From contig JAGRGI010000012.1 of the NCBI GenBank assembly GCA_020445565.1, forward strand, positions 1 through 36,095: a stretch of 36,095 bases of DNA, written 5' to 3'. The position numbers and the translations under genes are program-made. The notes under the pieces were generated by a model. That model did not search any database and was not told where the DNA came from. It worked only from the letters and a program-made list of their open reading frames with translations. The first letter of the stretch is position 1. Each line of letters opens with the position of its first letter. The DNA is from Chromatiales bacterium (lineage in GTDB: Bacteria > Pseudomonadota > Gammaproteobacteria > JAGRCI01). Positions 9,832-18,398 of the stretch are shown piece by piece.

Positions 9832-10401
9832 GTGACCCCCTGGCTGCGCCGCCGCCTGCGGCAAGTCCTGAACGCAGGCGGCGTCATCGCCTATCCCACG
9901 GAAGGTGTCTATGGTCTTGGCTGCGATCCCCACAACCCACGGGCCGTACAGCGTTTGTTGGACCTCAAGGGGAGGGAGGCCGCCAAGGGCCTGATCCTGA
10001 TCGCCGCCGATCCGGGCCAATTGGTTTCCCTGATCCAACCGCCGTCGGCGCAGCTTCAAACCGCCTTATCCCAGACATGGCCCGGACCGGTCACCTGGCT
10101 GCTCCCTGCCGCCGCCAACTGCCCATCCTGGCTCAGAGGCCGGCATGCCACCCTGGCCGTGCGCGTCACCGCGCACCCGCTGGCGGCCGAACTCTGCCGG
10201 GCCGCCGGCGGGCCGCTGGTTTCCACCAGCGCCAATCTCAGCGGGCGCGTGCCCGCCCGCAGCGCAATTGGCGTGTACCGGCGCTTCGGCGAGGCATTGG
10301 ATTGGATTGTCGATGGTCCGGTGGGCGGGCTCCGTGGCCCCACCGAGATTCGAGACGGCCTCAGTGGCCGGGTGATTCGGCCTGGGCCAAGCGCAGGGTA
10401 A
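9832..10401 (+). CDS. tsaC: L-threonylcarbamoyladenylate synthase (YrdC/Sua5 family)
   Basis: Makes threonylcarbamoyl-AMP from threonine, bicarbonate and ATP, the first step of the t6A modification of tRNAs that read ANN codons. The 189-aa protein is the short TsaC form without a Sua5 domain. Family landmarks are GGVIAYPTEGVYGLGCDP, LKGREAAKGLILIAADPGQL and LAVRVTAHPLAAELC, followed by STSANLSGR. The GTG start immediately follows the purE stop. Its last 41 bases overlap the 3' end of the convergent quinone reductase gene on the other strand. Confidence 0.94.
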   Translation: MTPWLRRRLRQVLNAGGVIAYPTEGVYGLGCDPHNPRAVQRLLDLKGREAAKGLILIAADPGQLVSLIQPPSAQLQTALSQTWPGPVTWLLPAAANCPSWLRGRHATLAVRVTAHPLAAELCRAAGGPLVSTSANLSGRVPARSAIGVYRRFGEALDWIVDGPVGGLRGPTEIRDGLSGRVIRPGPSAG

Positions 10402-10963
10402 TCGCTTCCACCTGCTCCAGCATGTGCTCGCGTTCTGCGCGTCCGACAATGGGCACGCCGAACAGCGGCAGATAATGCACCGGTTCAAGGCCGCAAAAAC
10501 CCAACACGCCTTCCAGCAAGGGACGAGACAACAGCTCCAGACCGTTCATATCCTCATGGGCCTTGAGGTCACCACCGGTGGTGTGAATCACCAGGGCGCT
10601 GCGCGGTCCCAGCAGGCCGCTCATTCCCTCATGGCTGAAGCGAAAGGCGAAGCCTTCCTGAAACACCCGGTCGATCCAGCCTTTCAGGATCGCCGGCATG
10701 CCGAACCACCACACCGGATAGATGAACACCAGGGCATCGGCCCACAGCACTTCCGCCTGACGCTCCCGGATATCCGCCGGTGTCTCGCCGGATTTGATTG
10801 CCGCCAGGTCGGCCCCGTCCAGGCGCAATTTGTCGTCCCTCTGGTAAAGGTCCAATGTGCGGAACTCGTGTCCACGTGCCTCTAGCGTGGACTGTACCCG
10901 TTGCAGAATCGCCTGGTTGAAACTCAGCGGATTGGGGTGCGCATACAGGATCAATACCTTCAT
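10361..10963 (-). CDS. flavodoxin-fold NAD(P)H:quinone oxidoreductase (KefF/MdaB type)
   Basis: A 200-aa flavoprotein of the Flavodoxin_2 family, which reduces quinones by two electrons with NAD(P)H, and in some members acts as ancillary subunit of Kef potassium channels. The N-terminal MKVLILYAHPNPLSFNQAIL is the FMN/FAD phosphate loop; VFIYPVWWFGMPAILKGWID is the hallmark central motif, followed by FRFSHEGMSGLLGPRSALVI and a GFCGLEPVHYLPLFGV segment. On its own strand AGAGGA lies about ten bases before the ATG. There is no kef gene nearby, so a stand-alone quinone reductase is more likely. It runs tail to tail into tsaC. Confidence 0.88.
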   Translation of the reverse strand: MKVLILYAHPNPLSFNQAILQRVQSTLEARGHEFRTLDLYQRDDKLRLDGADLAAIKSGETPADIRERQAEVLWADALVFIYPVWWFGMPAILKGWIDRVFQEGFAFRFSHEGMSGLLGPRSALVIHTTGGDLKAHEDMNGLELLSRPLLEGVLGFCGLEPVHYLPLFGVPIVGRAEREHMLEQVEAITLRLAQAESPGH

Positions 10964-11236
10964 CGACCCTGGTTCCTCTGGGTAAATAATAACTGATCAA
11001 TTTGCTGGGTTTTCATGGGGGCGTAGGGTACACGAAACCCCGCATAGGGAGAAGAATCGCCATTCCTGCGTATTGGTCGATACGTGGAGCGTCTTGTCTG
11101 ACAGGCATCCGTCATCGGTGTCATGTTGGCCGTGGCAGTCCGGGCGGCTGCCCGGGAGTGGCTTTCGCTCCAGGGAATTCTTATAACATCAATAAAAACA
11201 ATTAAATATAAGTTATTTCTGGGGATTGAAAAAACT

Positions 11237-11252
11237 TGGCATACCGGTTGCT
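11237..11252 (+). promoter_or_regulatory. sigma-54 (RpoN) type -24/-12 promoter
   Basis: TGGCATACCGGTTGCT matches the -24/-12 consensus: GG at 11238-11239 and GC at 11250-11251 are separated by exactly ten bases. A 45-base AT-rich tract (about 11173-11217) lies immediately upstream, as often found where IHF bends DNA between an enhancer and such promoters. The predicted start is near 11263, exactly where the first of several perfect hairpins begins. No clear activator site was recognised. Confidence 0.65.
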
Positions 11253-11262
11253 ATAACCTAAT

Positions 11263-11508
11263 TACGGAAGTCTTATCAGCATCATTCTTCCGTCGGGGGC
11301 TTCATCAAGCAGCGCTGCCCCCGTCAGTTTTCGGGAAGCAGAGCCGTGCAGTTGCGACCCTCGTTTTTGCGGTACGAGGTCGTGTGAGTCTCTCCCTGGC
11401 AACAGGTGCTTCCCACCGAAACGGGCCCGGTTAATGCGGTACCGGGCCCGTTTCACCCAAACTTCAGCCTCCACTCGCCAGCCCTAGGCGTTTGGAGGCT
11501 TTTTCTTT
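11263..11508 (+). ncRNA. putative structured small RNA between quinone reductase and cas3
   Basis: I do not recognise this RNA, but the stretch between a sigma-54 type promoter and an intrinsic terminator is almost entirely made of perfect stems and holds no convincing reading frame. In order: ACGGAAG/CTTCCGT (11264-11270 with 11287-11293); CGGGGGC/GCCCCCG (11294-11300 with 11317-11323); GGGAAGCA/TGCTTCCC (11333-11340 with 11407-11414), enclosing GTTGC/GCAAC (11351-11355 with 11399-11403) and GACC.TCG/CGAGGTC (11356-11363 with 11375-11381); a 14-bp perfect stem starting GAAACGGGCC (11418-11431 with 11441-11454); then the terminator. The predicted transcript is about 245 nt. It does not resemble 6S, SRP, RNase P or tmRNA sequences as I know them. 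Known sigma-54 driven small RNAs exist (GlmY, CrcZ, Qrr), but no clear match to them is seen. Confidence 0.6.
11466..11508 (+). terminator. intrinsic terminator of the putative small RNA
   Basis: AGCCTCCA (11466-11473) pairs perfectly with TGGAGGCT (11493-11500), with an inner CGCC/GGCG stem (11476-11479 with 11487-11490), followed by TTTTTCTTT. It is a textbook Rho-independent terminator on the plus strand, with no protein gene ending upstream of it on that strand for over 1 kb. Confidence 0.85.
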
Positions 11509-11572
11509 GCGTTGACCAAGCAATCGCTACACAAGGAATTGACTGCTGTTCAGGACATCAGGGCCTAAGGGA

Positions 11573-11602
11573 TTGATCAAGCTCTTTGGGCTAGGCTATG
11601 CC
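11573..11602 (+). promoter_or_regulatory. candidate promoter of the cas operon
   Basis: TTGATC (11573-11578) is followed by CTATGC (11596-11601, 17-base spacing) or TATGCC (11597-11602, 18-base spacing), about 27 bases before the cas3 ATG. It lies downstream of the terminator at 11466-11508, so cas3 needs its own promoter; this is the best candidate I see, but both boxes are imperfect. Confidence 0.3.
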
Positions 11603-11628
11603 CTGAACCGAGAAAGTGATCAGGGATC

Positions 11629-14331
11629 ATGGGCATGAAAGCGTATTTTTCTTATTGGGGTAAGAGTGGTGAAGACAATGGCGCTTGTCATCTCTTGCCA
11701 TACCATAGTCTGGATGTTGCCGCTGTCGGATACCAATGGCTTCAGCACGACGAAGACCTTAGAAACTTCTTTGCCGCCGCGCTGGGCTTGTCCCCGCAAG
11801 CAACGGCTGCCTGGCTTACCTTTCTGCTTGCAACGCATGATCTCGGTAAATTCGCCTCTTCCTTCCAGGATTTGCGCGCAGATCTCGTTTCTCGCTTTGG
11901 GCGGCCGGAAGGCAGGTTCAAGTATCGCAGTGGATTGAATCAGGCCGGGCACGATTCGTTGGGATATGGGTTCTGGACCGGCGAACTTCTGCCAGCGCTG
12001 CAGAAACGATTTGAGTGGGGCGGGCGTTCCCAGTCGATATTAAACCCCTTGTTGGCGGCTACAACCTGCCACCATGGTCGCCCTCCCGTGTCGGTTCGTA
12101 CCGTTCAGCCGGACTTCACGCCGCAAGACATTCTGGCAGCGCATCACTTTGCCTCAGATGCGGAGCGTCTGTTGGCAAGCGGCGTTCTGGGCGGTTTGTC
12201 CGATCTGGTGGGTTGCGGTGATGCTATCGCCATGACCCGCAGGGCCAGTTGGTGGCTGGCCGGTTTTGCGGTGTTTTGCGACTGGTTGGGCTCAAACCAG
12301 GACTGGTTTTGCTACCGCGATGAGCCGATGGCATTGGACGGCTACTGGAACGAACACGCCTTGCCCGCTGCCGACCGGGCGGTGAGCGGCTCGGGAGCGT
12401 TGCCGGTGGTGCCCGGTCCATTGCTGGGCTTCCCGGAACTGGTGAATCTGCCCAATCCTACCCCGCTCCAGACCGAGGCACTTCGCGTTCCTCTTGGGGA
12501 AGGGCCGGCGCTGTTCCTGTTGGAAGATGTCACCGGTGCGGGTAAAACCGAGGCCGCGTTCGTACTGATTCACCGCCTCATGAGCACTCAGCGGGCGAGG
12601 GGCTTCTATTTCGCCCTGCCGACCATGGCTACGGCGAATGCCATGTACCGTCGCGGCAAGGCGATTTACGGCAAACTGTTTGCCCCAGCGGGCCGGCTGC
12701 CGTCACTCGTCTTGGCCCACGGCAAGGCCCATCTGGACCGTCGCTTCACTGATACGCTGGTGCCCATGAATAGCGTGCCGGAAACGGACTATCTGGAGGA
12801 ACCCTCGGCGGGGTCCCATTGCGCGGCCTGGTTGGCCGACAACCGAAAGAAATCTCTCCTCGCTCATGCCGGCGTCGGCACCATCGATCAAGCCTTGCTA
12901 GCGATCCTGCAGAGCAAACACCAGTGTTTACGCCAGTTTGGTCTGCTGGGCAAGGTGCTGGTGGTGGACGAGGTGCATGCCAACGATGCCTATATGCACC
13001 GCCTGTTGTGCCGTTTGCTCGCGGCCCACGCTGCGGCTGGCGGCAGTGCCGTGTTGTTGTCCGCCACCTTGCCACTGGCCATGCGGCGGGAATTGGTCGC
13101 TGCCTTCAACACCCATGCGCAATACCCCCTCGGTGCGCCGGCCAGCGGTGAATATCCCTTGTTGTCTGCCGTATTGCATGACGGTCTGCGCGAGGTCGCC
13201 GTTGCAACTCGCCCGATTGTGCGCAGAACCCTGCATTTCAAACCGCTGCGATCGTTACCGGAAGCCGTGCAATGGGTCGTGGGCCATGCCAGAGCAGGCG
13301 CCTGTGTCTGCTGGATTCGCAATTCCGTTGCCGATGCGATCGAGGCATGGGAAGCGCTTGCACGGCTCTTGCCTGCGGGCGACGTCGACCTGTTCCATGC
13401 CCGTTTTGCCCTGGGTGACCGCCTGGAGATTGAAAATCGCGTGTTGGATCGCTTCGGCCGACATGGCGCCACAAACCAACGAGCCGGCAAGGTCTTGATC
13501 GCCACCCAGGTCGTGGAGCAAAGCCTGGATGTGGATTTCGATGTGTTGGTCAGCGACCTGGCGCCGGTGGATTTGTTGATACAGCGGGCGGGCCGTATGC
13601 GCCGGCACGTGCGAGATCGGCGCGGTGGCCTGAAGAGTCGTGGAGAGGATGAGCGCCCGGCGGTACCAATGGCCGTACTTGCACCCGCTGCACAGGGTGA
13701 CATTGATGAGGCGTGGATTACCGGTCTGCTGCCACGAACCGCGCGCGTCTACCCCGACCATGCGCAACTCTGGCGTACGCAGGTCTTGCTTGAAGCTGGC
13801 GATCCGTTGCGGGTACCAGAAGACCTGCGAGCCTGGATAGAGGCCGTATACGGCCCCGACGCAGTAGCCGCTCCGCAAGCCCTGCAAGTGTCTGAGAGTC
13901 GCGTGCTGGGCGAGCGACGTTCCCACGACAGTCTGGGCATCGGCAACGCCATCGCGTTGGACAGGGGTTATCAGGCCGGCGGTCCCGGCTGGTGGGCGGA
14001 GTCGCGAACGCCGACCCGCCTGGGCGAACCGACCGCTACGCTGCGCCTGCTGCGCTGGGACGGAGCCGAACTTGGCCCATTCAGGGCGGGCGAACCTTGG
14101 GCCATGAGCGAAGTCGTCGTGGCGGAGAGGTCGGTCGCTGCGGCCGCGACGCCTGCGAATTCTGAGGTGGCATCGCAACTCGCGGTTTTAGTGACGCAAT
14201 GGCGCCATGCCTACGTTGTTCCGGTCGTGTTGACGAAGGCGCAGGGGGGCGGCTGGACAGGGGCAGTGAGTAACGGGGAAGGCACGGCGACGATCCAGTA
14301 TGACTCGTGCCGCGGGTTGGAAGTGCAGTAA
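11629..14331 (+). CDS. cas3: CRISPR-associated helicase/nuclease Cas3 (type I-E)
   Basis: Degrades target DNA once Cascade has bound it, unwinding 3' to 5' and cutting single strands; 900 aa. The N-terminal HD nuclease shows His26 in LPYHSLDVA, His70-Asp71 in LATHDLGKFA, and later metal-ligand histidines in QAGHDSLGYG and TTCHHGRPP. The helicase has motif I VTGAGKTEAA (Lys306), motif II VVDEVHANDAY (Asp447-His450), motif III LLSATLP and motif VI LIQRAGRMRRH. All key residues are present, so it looks functional. ATG at 11629 has AGGGA close upstream; a second ATG two codons on is also possible. It heads the locus, in the I-E order, and is separated from cas8e by 101 bases. Confidence 0.96.
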   Translation: MGMKAYFSYWGKSGEDNGACHLLPYHSLDVAAVGYQWLQHDEDLRNFFAAALGLSPQATAAWLTFLLATHDLGKFASSFQDLRADLVSRFGRPEGRFKYRSGLNQAGHDSLGYGFWTGELLPALQKRFEWGGRSQSILNPLLAATTCHHGRPPVSVRTVQPDFTPQDILAAHHFASDAERLLASGVLGGLSDLVGCGDAIAMTRRASWWLAGFAVFCDWLGSNQDWFCYRDEPMALDGYWNEHALPAADRAVSGSGALPVVPGPLLGFPELVNLPNPTPLQTEALRVPLGEGPALFLLEDVTGAGKTEAAFVLIHRLMSTQRARGFYFALPTMATANAMYRRGKAIYGKLFAPAGRLPSLVLAHGKAHLDRRFTDTLVPMNSVPETDYLEEPSAGSHCAAWLADNRKKSLLAHAGVGTIDQALLAILQSKHQCLRQFGLLGKVLVVDEVHANDAYMHRLLCRLLAAHAAAGGSAVLLSATLPLAMRRELVAAFNTHAQYPLGAPASGEYPLLSAVLHDGLREVAVATRPIVRRTLHFKPLRSLPEAVQWVVGHARAGACVCWIRNSVADAIEAWEALARLLPAGDVDLFHARFALGDRLEIENRVLDRFGRHGATNQRAGKVLIATQVVEQSLDVDFDVLVSDLAPVDLLIQRAGRMRRHVRDRRGGLKSRGEDERPAVPMAVLAPAAQGDIDEAWITGLLPRTARVYPDHAQLWRTQVLLEAGDPLRVPEDLRAWIEAVYGPDAVAAPQALQVSESRVLGERRSHDSLGIGNAIALDRGYQAGGPGWWAESRTPTRLGEPTATLRLLRWDGAELGPFRAGEPWAMSEVVVAERSVAAAATPANSEVASQLAVLVTQWRHAYVVPVVLTKAQGGGWTGAVSNGEGTATIQYDSCRGLEVQ

Positions 14332-14432
14332 TTGTGCGCCGGTCGTGTATCTCTGTGTCAACAACTATGCTGTCTGGACTGTAGGTTGGGTTGTTATTTT
14401 GCCGTAGCTGGATTTTTTAACGAAGGATCACT

Positions 14433-16013
14433 ATGAACCTGATAACTGATGCGTGGATCGCCGTGAGGCGGCGGAGCGGCGCTATTCAAACTATCTCCCC
14501 AGCCGAGATCGTCTCTGCAATAAGCGAAGACCCCATAGTCGACTTCAACGAATGCCGCCCGGATTTCAATGGTGCGGCTGCGCAATTCCTCATCGGACTT
14601 CTACAGACCTGCGCCACCCCCGGATCAGGCATGTGGCGGGACTGGTATGAATCACCGCCCTCGGTAGACGAGTTGCAAGACGCCTTTCTGGAATTGAAGG
14701 AAGTATTTGAGCTGGTCGGCAAAGGGTCGAGGTACATGCAGGACCAAGGGTTGGAAGATGCCGAACCCAAGGAGGTCGCGTCTCTGCTGCTGGAGGCGCC
14801 CGGCGGCCAGACCGTGCGCAACAACGCCGACCACTTCATCAAACAGGGTGGGGTATCGGCGCTTGGCCTCAGGAATGCCGCACTGGCCTTGCTGACCTTG
14901 CAGATTAATGCGCCGGCTGGTGGCAAGGGGTTTCGCACCTCCTTGCGCGGTGGTGGGCCACTGACCACTCTGGTTGCCCCCGACCCCAATATCGAGCCGT
15001 TGGAAAGACGGACCTTGTGGCACCTGCTGTGGTTGAATGTTCTCGACCAGGACCAATTGGGGCAACTGACCGACGCTCACGGTGACCAGCATCAGGCCTT
15101 GGCGGATCGCTTTCCCTGGTTGGCACCCTGTCGGACCAGCGACCCCAAGGGCGTCGGCGAAACCCGTCCATCAGACGCACATTTTCTGCAAACCTACTGG
15201 GCCTGTCCGCGACGCATATGGTTGGAAATGGATGCCGATCCGGGGCACTGTTCACTCAGTGGCGAGGCAGGCCCGGTCGTCCATCGTTACCGAACCCGAA
15301 ACTATGGAGCGAACTATCAAGGCCCCTGGGAACACCCCTTGAGCCCCTACTACCGCACCAAGGAAGGCGAGTGGCTACCCCTGCATCCCCAACCTGGCGG
15401 AATCGGTTATCGGCATTGGGGCGCCTACGTGTTTGCACGCGAAGAGCGGGGGCGGGCAGCGGCGGTGGTTCGGGCGGCAAAGAACGATTTCGATAGACCA
15501 AGGCGAACCCTGCTATGGGCCTTCGGTTTTGATATGGACAATATGAAGGCCCGTGCATGGTACGAAGCATGGATGCCTATCCTGAAGGTCAGTGATGCCG
15601 TCTATCCCGAATTTGAGCGCCGTGTGGATGAACTTCTGGCCAGTGCGGAACGGGTAGCCGATGCCATCCGTAGTGCCATCAAGGAAGCTTGGTTTCGTCC
15701 CGGCCTCACGGTTCGGGGCGATCTGAATGCCCCGCTGGCGGCCTTCTGGTCGGCTACCGAATCCGAGTTTTATGTCGTGCTGTTCGGTGTGCTCGAGGCG
15801 CTGGAAAACAACGCAGAGGACCGGACGTTACGCGAGAGCTGGTTCGTCATCCTGAGTAACACGGCCATGCGTCTATTCGACGAGTGGGCCGCAAGTGGCG
15901 ATTTTGGCCACGAAAATCCAAAAAGGATCGCCAAGGCCGGACTCAAACTACGCAATATTCTCAATGGCAAAACCATCAAGGGCCTGCTCATTCCGCGCGA
16001 ACAGGCTGCATAA
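14433..16013 (+). CDS. cas8e: type I-E Cascade large subunit Cas8e (Cse1/CasA)
   Basis: The 526-aa large subunit of Cascade, which recognises the PAM and recruits Cas3. The N-terminus MNLITDAWIAVRRRSG and the adjacent IVDFNECRPDFNGAAAQFLI are typical of Cse1, as are RTSLRGGGPLTTLV in the middle and the helical C-terminal bundle. AAGGA lies seven bases before the ATG. The 101-base gap from cas3 is T-rich near its end (14386-14417) but shows no convincing promoter. The small subunit gene follows after 11 bases. In E. coli the main cas promoter lies in this same cas3-cas8e gap, so independent expression is possible. Confidence 0.95.
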   Translation: MNLITDAWIAVRRRSGAIQTISPAEIVSAISEDPIVDFNECRPDFNGAAAQFLIGLLQTCATPGSGMWRDWYESPPSVDELQDAFLELKEVFELVGKGSRYMQDQGLEDAEPKEVASLLLEAPGGQTVRNNADHFIKQGGVSALGLRNAALALLTLQINAPAGGKGFRTSLRGGGPLTTLVAPDPNIEPLERRTLWHLLWLNVLDQDQLGQLTDAHGDQHQALADRFPWLAPCRTSDPKGVGETRPSDAHFLQTYWACPRRIWLEMDADPGHCSLSGEAGPVVHRYRTRNYGANYQGPWEHPLSPYYRTKEGEWLPLHPQPGGIGYRHWGAYVFAREERGRAAAVVRAAKNDFDRPRRTLLWAFGFDMDNMKARAWYEAWMPILKVSDAVYPEFERRVDELLASAERVADAIRSAIKEAWFRPGLTVRGDLNAPLAAFWSATESEFYVVLFGVLEALENNAEDRTLRESWFVILSNTAMRLFDEWAASGDFGHENPKRIAKAGLKLRNILNGKTIKGLLIPREQAA

Positions 16014-16024
16014 GGACCGCAATC

Positions 16025-16537
16025 ATGCAAACCCAGGCTGACGACGATTGGACCGCCAAGGTTCACCAGTGGTGGAACGACCTCAACGATAACCGCGCCC
16101 GACGAGCCGAGCGCGCCGAACTTGCCCGTGCCCACCGATTGACCGAAATCTATCTGACACCCACATTTGCCCAATTGCGAATGCGCCTGGGCAGGAAAAC
16201 GGAACGCGATGACCAAGGCTTGGCCCTGATGGTCGGGGTGCTGGCGCAGGTGCGAGACGGTCATGTCAGCGACTCTCTCGGCGCCGCGCTGGCGCGCAAG
16301 ACAGGGGCAGGGAGCCGATCGAAAATGAGCGGTCTGCGGTTCCGCCGGCTGCTTCAGGCCGAAGGCGCCGAAGACGCCTTTCAACACCTGCGCCGCGCCA
16401 TGGCGCTGCTCGGCCGCCAGGCGAACATCCGCGATCTGGCCGAGGTTTGCCGGGACTGGACACACCCTTACCGTGGAGCCAGCCAGCGCAAGCGTTTGGC
16501 TATCGACTACTACGGCATTGCCGCCAGCGAAGACTGA
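16025..16537 (+). CDS. cas11: type I-E Cascade small subunit Cas11 (Cse2/CasB)
   Basis: Small helical subunit of Cascade (170 aa), present as a dimer along the crRNA-target hybrid, where it stabilises the displaced strand. The family shows in TAKVHQWWNDLNDNRARRAE, an Arg-rich first half, SGLRFRRLLQAEGAED and the C-terminal RKRLAIDYYG. The frame is open upstream within cas8e (to 15884), but the ATG at 16025 has AAGGA eight bases ahead and gives the normal N-terminus. It lies between cas8e and cas7e in standard order. Confidence 0.93.
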   Translation: MQTQADDDWTAKVHQWWNDLNDNRARRAERAELARAHRLTEIYLTPTFAQLRMRLGRKTERDDQGLALMVGVLAQVRDGHVSDSLGAALARKTGAGSRSKMSGLRFRRLLQAEGAEDAFQHLRRAMALLGRQANIRDLAEVCRDWTHPYRGASQRKRLAIDYYGIAASED

Positions 16538-16562
16538 TCAACCCCCTACGGAGAATAAACCG

Positions 16563-17645
16563 ATGGAATTCAACAAGGCACGTTTTTTACAGTTGCACAT
16601 CCTGACCGCTTACCCGCCCTCCAATCTCAATCGCGACGATCTGGGCCGGCCGAAGACCGCCATGCTGGGCGGTGCAAACCGCCTGCGCATCTCCTCCCAG
16701 AGTCTCAAACGCGCTTGGCGTAGCTCCGAAGTGTTCGAAGCCGCCGTCGGCGAATCCAAAGGCGTTCGCACCAAGGAAATGGGGGTAAGGATCGCCGCCG
16801 ACCTGCAGTACGCCGGCGTTGCCGAAAAAAAGGCACGCGAATGGGCGCGCAACATCGCCGCCTGTTTCGGCAAACTCAAGCAGGAAAAAAAGGATGACGG
16901 CAGCGAAGAAGGTTTGCACATCGAACAATTGGCGCATTTCAGCCCTGAAGAACAGCAGGCCATTGCCAGCCTGGTCAAAATGCTGGCAGAGCGCGACGGC
17001 CCGCCGGAAGAATCTGAACTCCAACTGCTGCGCAAACAGATAAAGTCTGCGGACATTGCCCTGTTCGGACGAATGTTGGCCAGCAACCCAAGTTACAACA
17101 TGGAAGCGGCTGCCCAGGTCGCCCACGCCATCACCGTGAACAAGGCTGCCGTAGAAGACGATTTTTTCAGCGCCGTGGACGACCTCAACACCGGCCTCGA
17201 AGATGTGGGCGCCGGTCACCTCGGCGAGACGGAATTCGGCTCCGGGTTGTTTTACCTCTATGTCTGCGTCGATCGAGCCCTGCTCCTGGAAAACCTTCAA
17301 GGGGACGAAGACCTGTGGCGCCGTACCTTGCAAGCCCTGGTGGAATGCGCCAGTACCATCGCACCCACCGGCAAGCAAAACAGCTTCGCCTCCCGCGCCC
17401 GCGCCCATTTCGTTCTCGCCGAACTGGGCAACCAACAGCCCCGAGGTCTATCGGGGGCCTACATGGAGCCGGTGTGGAAGCAGGACATGATAGGCGATGC
17501 CGTCGATCGACTGATGGACGAGGAATCCGGTCTGGTCCATCGCATGGATCAGGCCTATGGAAACTGCGCCGACCGTCGTTGCGTGATGAACCTGCTCAAA
17601 GGTCAAGGTTCTTTGGCGGAGATCCAGCACTGCGCGGTGGAGTGA
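16563..17645 (+). CDS. cas7e: type I-E Cascade backbone subunit Cas7e (Cse4/CasC)
   Basis: RNA-binding backbone protein (360 aa), six copies of which coat the crRNA spacer. Diagnostic segments are LQLHILTAYPPSNLNRDD at the N-terminus, RLRISSQSLKRAWR at residues about 39-52, and LNTGLEDVGAGHLGETEFGS in the second half, with IAPTGKQNSFASRARAHFVL near residue 270. GGAG lies nine bases before the ATG at 16563; the frame is open upstream inside cas11 but without homology. The stop is one base before cas5e, consistent with co-translation. Confidence 0.96.
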   Translation: MEFNKARFLQLHILTAYPPSNLNRDDLGRPKTAMLGGANRLRISSQSLKRAWRSSEVFEAAVGESKGVRTKEMGVRIAADLQYAGVAEKKAREWARNIAACFGKLKQEKKDDGSEEGLHIEQLAHFSPEEQQAIASLVKMLAERDGPPEESELQLLRKQIKSADIALFGRMLASNPSYNMEAAAQVAHAITVNKAAVEDDFFSAVDDLNTGLEDVGAGHLGETEFGSGLFYLYVCVDRALLLENLQGDEDLWRRTLQALVECASTIAPTGKQNSFASRARAHFVLAELGNQQPRGLSGAYMEPVWKQDMIGDAVDRLMDEESGLVHRMDQAYGNCADRRCVMNLLKGQGSLAEIQHCAVE

Positions 17646-17646
17646 T

Positions 17647-18396
17647 ATGGAAGATTATCTGGTATTTCAGCTTTGTGGTCCCATGGCTGCCTGGGGCGAC
17701 ACGGCGGTTGGTGAGGTGCGGCCCAGTCTCGACCATCCCGGTCGCAGCCAGGTGCTCGGCCTGTTGGCCGCCGCTCTGGGGATTGGCCGCCATGAAGACG
17801 AGACCCACGCCGCACTTTCCGCCGGTTACCGTGTTGCGGTATCGACGCGCAACGCCGGTCATCTATTGCGGGACTATCACACCGTGCAGGTCCCACCCCA
17901 GGTAGCCTTGAAAAAAATGCCCCACCACACTCGCCGCGACGAACTGTTGGCCCTGGCGCGCTATAACCGGCTTCAAGGCAAGAGTGCCGGCACCATCCTC
18001 TCTAGCCGGGACTATCGCGTCGACGGGGACTGGCTGGTGCTGGTGCAATCCACCGATCGAGCGCCCCATATGCTGGATGACCTTGCCGAGGCATTGCGCT
18101 ATCCCCGGTTCGTCCTCTACCTGGGGCGCAAGTCCTGTCCGGTCTCGAGGCCGTTGTTTCCTCAGGTGGTGAAGGCGGAAAACCTTCACCTCGCCCTGCA
18201 AGCGGCCGAATTTCCTTCGGCCGAGGTTCGCTACCCCAGGGCAGGCAACGCCACGCTCTATTGGGAAGATGGCATGGAAATCGGGTTTGACGCGAAAACG
18301 ACGGCCCTTCAACGCAACGACCAGCCCTTGAGCCGCACGCGTTGGCAGTTTTCACGTCGGACCGAATACCGGGCGGATCGCCCCGAGGAGGTGTAG
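17647..18396 (+). CDS. cas5e: type I-E Cascade subunit Cas5e (CasD)
   Basis: Binds the 5' handle of crRNA in Cascade; 249 aa with a RAMP ferredoxin-like fold. It begins YLVFQLCGPMAAWGDTAVGE, closely like E. coli CasD, followed by RPSLDHPGRSQVLGLLAAAL, the usual PTRSA-like segment after the first strand. The middle has the RRDELLALARYNRLQGK and SSRDYRVDGDWLVLVQ regions and the C-terminal half a short LGRKSCPVSRPL motif, common in Cas5e. It lies one base after the cas7e stop and its stop is two bases before the cas6e ATG. Confidence 0.95.
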   Translation: MEDYLVFQLCGPMAAWGDTAVGEVRPSLDHPGRSQVLGLLAAALGIGRHEDETHAALSAGYRVAVSTRNAGHLLRDYHTVQVPPQVALKKMPHHTRRDELLALARYNRLQGKSAGTILSSRDYRVDGDWLVLVQSTDRAPHMLDDLAEALRYPRFVLYLGRKSCPVSRPLFPQVVKAENLHLALQAAEFPSAEVRYPRAGNATLYWEDGMEIGFDAKTTALQRNDQPLSRTRWQFSRRTEYRADRPEEV

Positions 18397-18398
18397 CA

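Noticed and set aside
11123..11434. 103-codon plus-strand frame over the putative small RNA
   Set aside because: It crosses the sigma-54 promoter and the hairpins, has unusual composition and no family feature.
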